From Lumbricus terrestris (Eukaryota; Annelida; Clitellata; Crassiclitellata; Lumbricidae), in assembly GCA_949752735.1 (NCBI GenBank), contig OX457039.1:23290830-23354829 (forward strand): a stretch of 64,000 bases of DNA, given 5' to 3'. Below are positions 24,119-33,896 of the stretch, piece after piece. Under the pieces are notes generated by a model. That model was given only the letters and a program-made list of their open reading frames with translations. It was not told the DNA's origin and made no database searches. The translations under genes were made by a program, and so were the position numbers. Every line of letters starts with the position of its first letter. Within the stretch, counting starts at the first letter, position 1.

Positions 24119-25535
24119 AGCACGCATCAACAGTAACATAGGATACGACTCGTTGAGAGAGTTCAAAACTAATTGATGTCGAAGAAGCCCAGCTACTCGG
24201 CACTCCACTCTCATCGGGGAAAGCGCTGCAGCAATGTCTAGAAAGCAGAACCAAAGAACTGGAGGAGAGCCTGAACAAATTAACGCTCATAGCCAGGCAG
24301 GACGCACTTCTGATTTTGAGAAGTTCGCTGGTTGCGCCTAAAATGATTTACACCCTCCGATGCCATCCCAGCGACAAACACCCCGAGTTGGAGACTTATG
24401 ACACAACACTACGAAAAGGATTAGAAAGAATCCTGAACATTTCCTTGAACGACATTCACTGGACACAAGCCTCTTTGCCAATAAAGATGGGTGGTCTGGG
24501 TGTACGGAGAGCGTCTTGCTGGCGCTTCCAGCCTTCCTGGCTTCAGCTGCAAGCACTCTCCCTCTCCAGACCATTCTGTGCTCTCTCAATCTCGAACCGG
24601 ACATACACTTTCAAGCCATGTCGTCCGAGTGGCGCTCCAATTTGGATTTCGACGAGACATTACTCATGCCAACAAATCAGCAAGCATCATGGGACAAACC
24701 ATTGTTGGAGAAAACAGCGAAGTCATTGCTTGAAAACACAGTGGATGCATAGCCCATCGCGCGACTAAAAGCAGTCTCATCGCCCCACGCTAGCGATTGG
24801 CTCCATGCTTTACCGATAACTGCATGTGGTCTACGACTGAACAACGAGGACGTTCGAGTGGCCGTCGGATTGCGACTTGGAGTCGCAATATGCGAACCTC
24901 ACACTTGCGCCTGCGGAGCCCAAATTGACGCCAGAGGCAACCACGGCTTGTCCTGCTCTCTCGGCTTCGGTCGAATTGCTCGGCATAGCACCATCAACGA
25001 CATCATACACCGCTCCCTTTCAAAAGCAGGAATCCCATCCATAAAAGAGCCACCAGGGTTACTTCGCACGGATGGCAGAAGACCAGACGGTCTGACCATG
25101 ATTCCATGGCGTGCGGGTCACCATCTTGTGTGGGATGCAACTGTAATTGACACCCTTGCACCTTCATATATCCAGGCAACCGCAACGACGGCGGGTGCGG
25201 CAGCCGAGATAGCAGTTGAGAGGAAAAATAACAAATATGTCAATCTTACAAACACACATTTCTTTGTCCCTCTAGCCCTTGAGACCTTAGGTCCAATTTG
25301 CTCTGATGGCCTAAACTTCTTTTCAGATTTTGGTCGCATCCTAACTTTGTCTTCTGGCGAACTGAGAGAGACTTGTTTTTTGCTGCAACGGTTCTCAGCG
25401 TTACAACTCTGTGGCCTTTCGAGGCACTTTAGCTGACCGGGTTCTAGAGGAGATGTAACTATAGCCACTTCTTCCCTAGTTTTTTTGTACTTCCTGTTAT
25501 ACTCATGTTGTTTGTTGAAGATAGTAAAAGGAATA
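24119..25535 (+). pseudogene. RLE retrotransposon, family 4, C-terminal half
   Basis: Continuation of the split copy: EEAQLLGTPLSSGKAL, a frameshift near 24,510 at GVRRAS, a stop near 24,750, then an endonuclease in one frame (24,858-25,434): CACGA...HGLSC, RIARH, RRPDGLTMIPW, VWDATVID. The end is frameshifted near FSALQL. The 3' UTR (about 25,437-25,535) ends AAAAGGAATAATAATAA and is the source of the 3'-only tag at 12,406. Confidence 0.82.
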
Positions 25536-25559
25536 ATAATAAAAATAAAATTAAAAATA

Positions 25560-25635
<76 letters not shown>

Positions 25636-25730
25636 GGCAAGGTAGTTACAGAATTTTTATCTTAGGATAGCTTTTAAAAACCTGAGGGATCATATGTACC
25701 TCGGGTATAAAAAAAAAATATATAATAATA

Positions 25731-25761
<31 letters not shown>

Positions 25762-25763
25762 TC
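25536..25763. repeat. (TAA)n arrays with a 75-bp 3'-UTR-only insertion
   Basis: (TAA)n to about 25,635, a unique tag at 25,636-25,711 ending in CCTGAGGGATCATATGTACCTCGGG plus an A-run, then TA/TAA repeats to 25,763. The tag's hairpin arms (25,681-25,687 and 25,699-25,705) pair, so it is a short 3' end of an RLE family. Confidence 0.82.
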
Positions 25764-26066
25764 CTTCCCGCTTCTTACATCTTCCAACCAGTGGCCATTG
25801 AGACCCTAGGCCCGCTTAATCCATCAGCCATGGAATTTATCAACGAAATCGGCAAACGCATATCGTCCATTACTGGTGACAGACGCGAAGCAACTTTTCT
25901 TTTCCAACACCTGTCTTTCAACATTCAGCGCTATAACTTGGTCGCTTTTAAAGGAACTTTCTCCTCCAACCCTGAAGACGAGGCCTGACAATTCCGGACT
26001 AGATTTTAAACAGTAGTTAGCAATGAAGTCCCTGAGGGATCCTAAATAACTCGGGGCAAAAAAATA
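25764..26066 (+). pseudogene. RLE retrotransposon, family 6-like, C-terminal/3' fragment
   Basis: Starts right after (AAT)n. Frame: VAIETLGPLNPSAMEFINEI, FLFQHLSFNIQRYN, then a stop at 25,986-25,988. The 3' UTR has CCGGACTAGATTTTAAACAG and a CCCTGAGGG...CTCGGGGC hairpin followed by AAAAAAA. Only about the last 65 codons remain, in one open frame. Confidence 0.8.
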
Positions 26067-26222
26067 GAAATAATAATATATGAAAAGCCACCGAAGCCGG
26101 GAAAGCGGCGAAGAAAACCGCCACAAGGAAACTTACGAAATATTTGGGGACGAGAACCTATAAAAAAGCTTTTATTATTTATCGTTTTTAAAGCCTGAGG
26201 GATCATATATACCTCATGCGCT
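26067..26222 (+). pseudogene. RLE family 5 fragment joined to a 3' hairpin end
   Basis: CCGAAGCCGGGAAAGCGGC..AAACCGCCACAAGGAAAC matches the family 5 segment just before the final conserved block (compare 31,170-31,245). It then jumps to GGGGACGAGAACCTATAAA, the 3' UTR seen at 57,896. It ends with a partly decayed CCTGAGG hairpin near 26,194. Looks like an internally deleted or chimeric copy. Confidence 0.65.
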
Positions 26223-26239
26223 AAATTAATAAAATTATA

Positions 26240-26313
<74 letters not shown>

Positions 26314-26315
26314 TA
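26240..26315. repeat. (AT)n followed by (TAA)n, 5' flank of the full-length RLE element
   Basis: About 10 AT units then about 19 AAT units, ending at the start of the complete family 5 element. Confidence 0.95.
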
Positions 26316-29300
26316 TTAAGCCAACTGCGAGTCAGTCGATGGATTTTCTCTCTGAGTCTTTTGAAACGTTATAGAATAACGCGAGTTCGTTAGGTCTTGA
26401 TTTTTATACCTTTGGATTTCTATTGATACCAGGATCATTTATATCTACATACATTCTTCCTTCAAAATCAGGTTTCTCCATTATTTTAAAGTTAAACTTA
26501 CGATCTGTGCAACTTAAATCCAGAATTTAACGTTATGTTCTGCACCAGTTTAACGGCTACCTTCGGATGACGTCATAATGCGCGCTGCCTAGCAACGCAG
26601 TAAAATCGCTCATCGATTTACATTTCAAATACTGTTTATTGCCATCGTGATTAATTTCTCACACTTCACGCTCTCGCAAATGGTTTTTCCATCCGTTGCA
26701 ATTATACCCAGTGTTAAGCCGAAGAAGGCTCAAGGAACCTGTAGTGTCTGCCACACAGTCCGTCAAATTCACGGCAAGGATGGCATGGTCCACCAACACG
26801 GGCCGAGAGTTAACCCATGCTCGGGTTCGCATCGGCCGCCCTTGTCCACTGGTTCCACAGGACCCATGGGTCCTTCTGGTTCGGTGACTGCCGCAACACA
26901 ATCGGACTCCGAGCCTAACGTGACTACGCACATTCGGCCGATTGACGCCCCGGATGCACTGGCTACGAGGCACCCAAGTCCAATGCAGCACCCATGCCTG
27001 TCAAGGGGTCTACTCAGACATATACCAAAGGGCGCCAGATCGGGGGCGGGACGCCTTCTTACAGACGTGTTGGAATCAATACTGCAGAACCCAATGGCCA
27101 ATGAGGGATGGCGACGCCTCTTCACCTTCGGAGCAGGCATTTTGGAAGTGCCATTGAGAGGGGGTCGGCGCCGCAACCTAACGTCTATCATCAAGAAGCG
27201 CGTTGATGACTTTCACTTGAGATGGTCGTCTCTCGCCGAAAACCTATTCGATCCAGACGTGAATACTAATGTCAGACGCAAAACTCCGGACGTGGATGGG
27301 AGGCGGGCGCTAGCTTCGGCGGTGGCCGCCAAGATGGAAGATGGTAACATCAGTGCTGCGGCCCGTATCCTCTGCTCAGACGACACTCCTGCGCCGATTA
27401 ATGAAGAAACGTTTGAAGTTCTGCGAAAAAAACATCCGGAGCCACCACCTGACCGCCCAGCCATCGTCTGCTCGTCTTCAAGCGCACCGTTCCAGGCCAC
27501 TGAGTTGGAGATACGTACATCAATCCGTTCTTTCCCCATGGGTTCGTCAGGCGGTCCGGATGGGCTGCGTCCCCAACACGTCGCGGAACTCTTGAACGAT
27601 CCGGACTCAGGACCTGGGTTACTGAAGGCGACGACCGCATTCATCAACCTTCTTCTGGCCGGCACTTGTCCACAAGAGTTTCGTTGCATCTTATTCGGAG
27701 GAACTCTTTTCGCGCTTCGCAAGAAATGTGGCGGCCTAAGACCGATAGCCATTGGATATGTCTGGCGAAGACTTGCATCTAAATGCGCCAATGCATTTGC
27801 CATCCCGCGTGTCATGCCGTACCTAACCCCTAAACAACTTGGGGTTGGAGTACCAGGGGGCTGCGAGGCTGCGTCCCATGCCGCCAGACGATTTTTGAAA
27901 GACATGGGCCCACAGTCAGTATTGGTCAAGCTTGACATCTCGAACGCATTCAATAGCCTACACCGTGATTCCATGCTGGCGTCGGTTGATGAAATCATTC
28001 CTGAATTGGCCGCATATTGCCACCTTGCCTACGCCGAGACGACATCTTTACAATTCGGCAGGTTTAACATACTATCGCAGGAAGGGTCACAACAGGGCGA
28101 TCCATTGGGGCCTCTTCTATTCTGTCTACCGCTCCATCCTATTCTAACTCGCTTGGTGTCGCCATTGGCTTTTGGATACCTCGACGACCTCACCCTTGGC
28201 GGGAACCCAGAGATAGTGGAGTCTGACGTGGATTCGATCGAAGAAGGATGCTCGCGCCTGGGCCTCACGCTCAACCGTACTAAGTGCGAGATCATCGCGG
28301 CCGACTTCGATTTCTACAACATCAACCGAGGCGCTATGCGACAATTCGCCCGCGTCGATCCCATGGCGGCCATGCTTCTTGGTGCTCCGCTCACGTCGTC
28401 GTCGGCCCTTCTATCGGCTCTAGACAGATGCGTGACCGACCTCGGGACCTCGATCGACAGATTACAACTCGTCGCAAAACAGGACGCTCTCTTGATCTTG
28501 AGATGCTCGCTTGGCTCGCCTAGGCTGATGCACCTATTGAGATGCGCCCCTTGCCACGACCACCCTCGATTGCAGGATTACGATGAGCTGCTAAGGGGAG
28601 GTCTTGAACGGATATTTAACATTACGTTGACCGACGACCAATGGATGCAGGCCTCTCTTCCAATCAGATTAGGAGGACTGGGAGTTAGGAGGGTGTCTTC
28701 GTTGGCGCTTCCAGCCTTTTTGGCTTCTGCCGCTGGCACCCTCTCCATCCAGTCTCTCATTTTGGGAGCGGCCTGGAACTTTAACGATGAATCGTCCGAT
28801 TCCGCGCGGTCCGACTGGATGCGGATTTCTGAGACTGGAGATCCAACGGAGTTTCCAGGTCACAAGCAGTCACTACTGGACAAGCCGCTGCTGCTTAATA
28901 CCGTGCTTTCCATCGAGTCCAGACTACAAGACCCATACGATCGGGCACGTCTAAAGGCTTCAATGGCGCCACACGCTTCTGACTGGCTATACGCCCTTCC
29001 ACTCACCGCGTTCGACCTCAGATTAAGCGACGAGGCTGTGAGAGTCGCGGTAGGTCTCCGTCTTGGCGCGGCCATCTGTGAGCCGCACACATGTGTTTGT
29101 GGTGCTCCTGTATCAGCAAGAGGCTCGCATGGTCTTTCATGCTCCCTTGGTTTCGGTCGTCAGGCTAGACATGGCAACATCAACGACCTTGTCTATCGAG
29201 GTTTAAACAGAGCTGGTACTCCGGCAATCAAGGAGCCGTCGGGCCTCACGAGGTTGGACGGGAAAAGACCGGACGGCCAGACTCTCATCCCTTGGAGCAA

Positions 29301-29722
29301 CGGGAGGGCGTTGATTTGGGACGCGACCGTGGTGGACACGGTGGCCGCCTCGTACGTCCACGAGAACGCGACCGAAGCTGGGAGAGCAGCTGAGAAAGCC
29401 GCCACAAGGAAAATTTCAAAGTACTTAGACCTTCAGAAAACATACGTCTTCGTCCCCTTAGCCGTGGAAACAATGGGGCCAATCAACAATGAGGGCCTCG
29501 CCTTTGTGTCCGAGATTGGACGCCGGCTGTCGAAATTATCTGGAGATATACGAGAAACGGGTTTTCTTTTCCAAAGCATCTCAATCACTATCCAGCGCTA
29601 CAACGCCGTTGCCTTCCAGGGCACCTTGTCTGGATTACCCGGGGCCATGGACCGGCCACCCTAAACAAACTAAAATTGTTCTGTAAAAACTGAATCGAAT
29701 TCTAAACCTAACATTCCAGTTA
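26316..29722 (+). mobile_element. Apparently full-length RLE retrotransposon (family 5) inserted in (TAA)n
   Basis: About 3.4 kb bounded on both sides by (TAA)n in the same orientation, as expected for precise insertion into a TAA array. Layout: 5' UTR about 365 bp, one ORF (26,680-29,664), 3' UTR of about 55 bp ending ACATTCCAGT, then TAA repeats. There is no poly(A) tail and no non-TAA target duplication, so the TSD is hidden in the repeat. Confidence 0.85.
26680..29664 (+). CDS. Single-ORF polyprotein: zinc finger, RT, restriction-like endonuclease
   Basis: 994 codons from ATG at 26,680. The frame is open further upstream but has no earlier ATG nearby. A C/H cluster at residues 21-47 (C21, C24, H31, H38, H40, C47) is a putative nucleic-acid-binding finger. 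A basic segment GRRRNLTSIIKKR lies near 162-174. The RT runs from about 280 ([12 protein letters not shown]) through KLDISNAF (catalytic D419), [13 protein letters not shown] and YLDDLTLGG (500-503). The endonuclease lies at about 800-890: C805, C807, H817, C821, RH 830-831, KRPDG 862-866 and WDATVVD 880-886. This matches the R2/R4/Dong-type single-ORF architecture. No stop or shift is seen, so the protein could be active. Confidence 0.88.
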   Translation: MVFPSVAIIPSVKPKKAQGTCSVCHTVRQIHGKDGMVHQHGPRVNPCSGSHRPPLSTGSTGPMGPSGSVTAATQSDSEPNVTTHIRPIDAPDALATRHPSPMQHPCLSRGLLRHIPKGARSGAGRLLTDVLESILQNPMANEGWRRLFTFGAGILEVPLRGGRRRNLTSIIKKRVDDFHLRWSSLAENLFDPDVNTNVRRKTPDVDGRRALASAVAAKMEDGNISAAARILCSDDTPAPINEETFEVLRKKHPEPPPDRPAIVCSSSSAPFQATELEIRTSIRSFPMGSSGGPDGLRPQHVAELLNDPDSGPGLLKATTAFINLLLAGTCPQEFRCILFGGTLFALRKKCGGLRPIAIGYVWRRLASKCANAFAIPRVMPYLTPKQLGVGVPGGCEAASHAARRFLKDMGPQSVLVKLDISNAFNSLHRDSMLASVDEIIPELAAYCHLAYAETTSLQFGRFNILSQEGSQQGDPLGPLLFCLPLHPILTRLVSPLAFGYLDDLTLGGNPEIVESDVDSIEEGCSRLGLTLNRTKCEIIAADFDFYNINRGAMRQFARVDPMAAMLLGAPLTSSSALLSALDRCVTDLGTSIDRLQLVAKQDALLILRCSLGSPRLMHLLRCAPCHDHPRLQDYDELLRGGLERIFNITLTDDQWMQASLPIRLGGLGVRRVSSLALPAFLASAAGTLSIQSLILGAAWNFNDESSDSARSDWMRISETGDPTEFPGHKQSLLDKPLLLNTVLSIESRLQDPYDRARLKASMAPHASDWLYALPLTAFDLRLSDEAVRVAVGLRLGAAICEPHTCVCGAPVSARGSHGLSCSLGFGRQARHGNINDLVYRGLNRAGTPAIKEPSGLTRLDGKRPDGQTLIPWSNGRALIWDATVVDTVAASYVHENATEAGRAAEKAATRKISKYLDLQKTYVFVPLAVETMGPINNEGLAFVSEIGRRLSKLSGDIRETGFLFQSISITIQRYNAVAFQGTLSGLPGAMDRPP

Positions 29723-30016
<294 letters not shown>

Positions 30017-30958
30017 GCTTCGGCCGCGGGCACCGATCGCCTCCAATCCACCATGCTCAACAACATGACCTCCTCTGATCCACATTGGGACGCGGCACGT
30101 GACCAGTGGCTGAAGATCAGCTCGGTTCCATGTCCAGAAAAGGACATCACCCACAGACAGTCGGCCTGGGACAAGCCCTTGCTCGACAAAATAATATCTG
30201 CCCTTCAGGCCAACCTACCTGACCCGGAACACAGGGCGCGCCTCGGGGCCCCTGCAGCCCCGCATGCCGGCGATTGGTTACTGGCTTTGCCCATTGCCAA
30301 CTGCGGTCTTAGGTTGGATGACGAGGCAGTCAGAGTGGCAGTCGGTCTTCGGCTGGGCGTCCGTCTATGCGAACCACACAAATGCCCTTGCGGTGCCCCG
30401 GTGGCCGCTGATGGACTGCATGGACTCTCCTGCGCCCTGGGACCAGGCAGACTCCCCAGACATGCATCCCTGAATGACTTGGTCCATCGAGGTTTGATCC
30501 GGGCGGGATTTCCATCAAATAAGGAGCCAGCGGGTTTGCTGAGATCTGACGGCAAGAGACCCGACGGCCATACTCTGGTTCCATGGCGGGTAGGCCGATG
30601 CCTAGTCTGGGACGCGACGGTGACCGACACCATGGCCACGTCCTATGTGTCAGACACCTCTCAGACAGTCGGAGCGGCGGCCGAAAGAGCAGCAGCCCGC
30701 AAGCACGAGAAATATCACCAGCTCTCCGCAACGCACTACTTTGTCCCCCTTGCCTTTGAGACCATGGGACCGATAAATAGTGAAGGCCATGTCTTTCTAT
30801 CTGACCTAGGACAAAAACTCAGCATGGTTACGGGGGACCCAAGAGAGACCTCTTTCCTCTACCAACGTATTTCTTTAACGATACAACGTTTTAACGCGAT
30901 CGCATTCCGAGGCACTTCTATGATCAAGACAACGAAGAGTAGGGTCATTCTGGACTAG
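30017..30958 (+). CDS. RLE retrotransposon, family 6, intact C-terminal endonuclease (5'-truncated)
   Basis: The open frame starts at ASAAGTDRLQ straight after (AAT)n and runs to the stop at 30,956-30,958. All RT motifs are missing. The endonuclease is complete: CPCGAPV...HGLSC, RLPRH, KRPDGHTLVPW, VWDATVTD. It then has the conserved [14 protein letters not shown] block. The frame into the TAA array is spurious. The 3' UTR (30,959-31,013) ends with a CCCTGAGG/CCTCGGGG hairpin (30,986-30,993 with 31,005-31,012) and an A-rich tail that becomes (TAA)n. Confidence 0.82.
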   Translation, partial: ASAAGTDRLQSTMLNNMTSSDPHWDAARDQWLKISSVPCPEKDITHRQSAWDKPLLDKIISALQANLPDPEHRARLGAPAAPHAGDWLLALPIANCGLRLDDEAVRVAVGLRLGVRLCEPHKCPCGAPVAADGLHGLSCALGPGRLPRHASLNDLVHRGLIRAGFPSNKEPAGLLRSDGKRPDGHTLVPWRVGRCLVWDATVTDTMATSYVSDTSQTVGAAAERAAARKHEKYHQLSATHYFVPLAFETMGPINSEGHVFLSDLGQKLSMVTGDPRETSFLYQRISLTIQRFNAIAFRGTSMIKTTKSRVILD

Positions 30959-31013
30959 TTTTTAACCATTAGTTAGTAATGAAGTCCCTGAGGGATCCTA
31001 AATACCTCGGGGC

Positions 31014-31033
31014 AAAAAAAATAAAAAATAAAA

Positions 31034-31084
<51 letters not shown>

Positions 31085-31159
31085 TCTTGAAATAATAATA
31101 GTCCCTAAGTCCCTGAGGGAATGAAGTACCTCAGGGCAAAAAAAAAAATAATAATAATA
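31014..31159. repeat. (TAA)n arrays with hairpin-only 3' tag
   Basis: An A-rich/(TAA)n stretch, then GTCCCTAAGTCCCTGAGGG...TACCTCAGGGC (hairpin arms 31,111-31,118 and 31,129-31,136, perfectly paired), an A-run and (AAT)n again. Confidence 0.82.
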
Positions 31160-31349
31160 CGTGCGTTCTCAAAAAGCGACCGAAGTCGGAAAGCGGCGGA
31201 GAAAACCGCCATAAGGAAACTTACGAAATATTTGGACCTCCAAAGGACATACCTTTTCGTCCCGTTAGCCGTGGAAACAATGGGCCCGTCAACAACGAGG
31301 GTCTCGCCTTTGTGTCCGAGATCGGTCGCAGGCTGTCGATGATGTCTAT
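31160..31349 (+). pseudogene. RLE retrotransposon, family 5, short C-terminal fragment
   Basis: Reads KAAEKTAIRKLTKYLDLQRT and LFVPLAVETMGP, matching residues near 904-933 of the full-length protein. A frameshift follows. It starts after (AAT)n and ends at a TTATTTATTTATT low-complexity stretch. Confidence 0.78.
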
Positions 31350-31382
31350 TATTTATTTATTATTTTTTATTTTTTTATTTTT

Positions 31383-33350
31383 TATTTTAGGAGTAAAAAA
31401 GGGAATCTCCGATAAATCATGCCTCGTCCTAGGTTTGAAAACCATCCTGAAATGTGCCTCTGAATGCAAGTACAAATAGAACAAAAGAAACTCGCTCTTA
31501 AGGAAGCACAACTCCGAGAAATGGCTATTGAAAAGGAGGGACTCAGAAAGCAGTTGGAATTGTTGCAGCAGAAGATAGAACAAGAAGAACTGCGTAGGTA
31601 GGAAGATCAAAATAGACTGAAGAAAAGAGACGAAGACGATATACGGAGCCGAGAATGGTCAGAACAAAAATCTGGATCCGAAAAGTGAGACAAAGGTGTC
31701 TAAGATTAAGAATGCAAGGTGATGCAATGAAACACGTGTTACCTAAGATGCCATATGATATGATGGAGGTGCCATTATATTTTGAGACAGTTGAAAATGG
31801 ATTCAATAGTTTTACGGTGGAAAAGCGGTTTTGGGGCAAATTGTTGCTAATGACACCAAGAGCGAGAACAGTGCTAAATCGATTGTCTTTTGTTGATCTA
31901 GAGAATTACGATGTAGTGAAAGAACATTTACTGAAAGAATTTAAATTGACAGCGAGAGAATATCGATCACGATTTGTAGATGCTAAGAAAACGGCAGAAG
32001 AGACATATGTTTACAGCAAGATTTAATTTTTTTTAACTATTATGTCCGAAGTAGACGAGTGTGCAAAAACTATAGGAAGTTGTTTGATCTGTTGTTTGAT
32101 CTGTCGGTGGCGGATAAGTTGAAAGAGAGTCCACTACAGTTTGTACTAGCAAGAGGGGTTCTGAATGCTTGGAAGCCAGTAACGTTGCAGATCTCGCAGA
32201 CATACATGTAAACAATCGAATTGGCGTAATGTTTTAAGAAAAGCCGAAATATTAAGCATCTGGCAATAGTTCAAAGCAAACCAGGTGGAATAGTAATAAA
32301 AAAGAAACGGGAAGTCAAGCCGGACGTAATGAAGTAAGGGAAGATAGTTTTCCTGGAAGACAGTATGGGCAAGATGGAAAAGAAGAAACGGGAGACAGAC
32401 GAAGTCGAACTTTACCGTTGGGACGCCAAAGAGAAGGCAATGCAGCATACACTCCATACAATTACAGGCGGGAGAGCACCGAACAGAGAGGTGTTGTTAG
32501 GAAACGATGCCAAAATTGTCAGTCAGACGGACATTTGGTGAAAGATTTCAAGTACCACCAGGAATGACAAATCTGATAAATAGATTTAGTCGAAGTGCAG
32601 AAAATCTCAGAGTAAATCAGATTCAAGAAATGAATACACTCAATCAGCTGCAACAACAAGACAACCGCGAAACGGAAGTGAAATCAGTGATGAAGTGTAC
32701 GCCTCAGTTTACTATACAGAGAGAAGTGGTAAAATCTGCTCCCATGACAGAAATTTGTCGGGAAACTGAAAGAAAAGATGAGTATCAACGTATGAAGAAG
32801 ATTTTATTACATCGTGTAAATGTAGAGATACGCGGAAATGATGACAGTTGTCATCCCGTGCAAGTCAAAGCGTTGATTGACTCTGGTACTGAGATTCCAG
32901 TAATCAACGAGTAATTATTGAAAGGAGCGATAGTAGAAGAAATTGGCAGAGTACATTTGCAATGTGTGGCTGGAGAGCCAATTCCAGCCAAGTTAGTGAA
33001 AATAGAGGTGCGGATCAGTTGTCATAACGTATGACAAAATATAAAGGACAAGGAAGTAAATATTGCGCCATATCTAACTTTGGTATGTGCCAGCATTCCG
33101 GCAATTTTGTGTAAAGATAACAAAGAAAAGTTATTGCTACATCCATAGATAATCTCAGAACTGAAAGAGATTCGACCAGTGAGTGTGTTTAAAAGGAGAA
33201 TTACAAGCGAATGTGACTACGAGAGCACAGAGTCTGAGAAGAGAAGTGGAAGAAGGAGATGAGGAAAAGCTAAATGAAAGTTTGCTAGATGATGACACAG
33301 AAAGCGATGATGAACAAAGTGTTCAAGAAGAAGAAGAAGGAGTTACTTGA
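31383..33350 (+). pseudogene. Ty3/gypsy-type LTR retrotransposon gag-protease remnant
   Basis: Disrupted frames give, in order: MPRPRFENHPEMC (about 31,420), a coiled-coil rich in E/K/L (31,470-31,600), a gag core (31,655-32,026) with YFETVENGF, LSFVDLENYDVVK and YRSRF typical of Ty3/gypsy gag, a CCHC-like knuckle KRCQNCQSDGHLVKDF (about 32,500; last Cys changed to Phe), and a retropepsin-like site ALIDSGTEIPVI (about 32,870). After that comes NVTTRAQS and an acidic linker ending EEEEGVT. Numerous stops and shifts. No RT, integrase or LTRs are seen here. It lies just upstream of the first host exon. Confidence 0.75.
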
Positions 33351-33525
33351 TTCCTTCCCGGGATGACGGTGGGGCAGGCGGGGAAGGTATCATATTGGAA
33401 GCCATATCGCTTTACTTCGTTATTTCCACATTCATTGTTTATTCTTTGTCACTTCCACTTCAATTTGTTTCATGCGCGTTTGCATGTGCTGTCTCTATTA
33501 AACTAGGAGGATATTTTGTTGTTAG

Positions 33526-33885
33526 GATTTTAATAAGTTCGCTGACGAGTTCTGGTGCTCATGTACTAAGAATCGACTGATACCATTGTCGATTGATAAG
33601 TCAATTTATTTATTAGATCACTGTGTTGTCGTAGAAAATCTTGATGTTCAAGACTACATGAAGCCATGGACAGTGACTCTCGATCAGTTGATTTGTCAGC
33701 TGCTCGATTCTGATGATCTAATGGTTCGTCTAAAGGCAGGTTCTGCCCTGGCAACTTTTGTCTTCAAGAGTTCGATCAATCAGAAGGCGGTCAGCCCCCA
33801 GCAACGACTCAACCTAAGGCTTCAGACTTTTCTTCCCATGATCCAATCTGAAAACGAGTACTTGCGATGCAACGCTGCGTTTCAG
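33526..33885 (+). CDS. Armadillo-repeat host gene, exon a
   Basis: An open 120-codon exon, phase 0 at both ends, ending TTTCAG with donor GTAGGT. The acceptor is inferred as TTGTTGTTAG at 33,525; a later AG is possible. The protein reads LDQLICQLLDSDDLMVRLKA, GSALATFVF and ENEYLRCNAAFQ, the helical pattern of ARM/HEAT repeats, which serve as protein-interaction solenoids. It joins in phase to the exon at 49,372. An ankyrin/armadillo protein (ANKAR-like) is one candidate identity, but I cannot confirm it. A transposon sits three bases into the following intron. Confidence 0.72.
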
Positions 33886-33896
33886 GTAGGTTACAC

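Noticed and set aside
26647..26679. GTG as the start of the family 5 ORF
   Set aside because: The first in-frame ATG is at 26,680; GTG initiation is not expected in an animal transcript.
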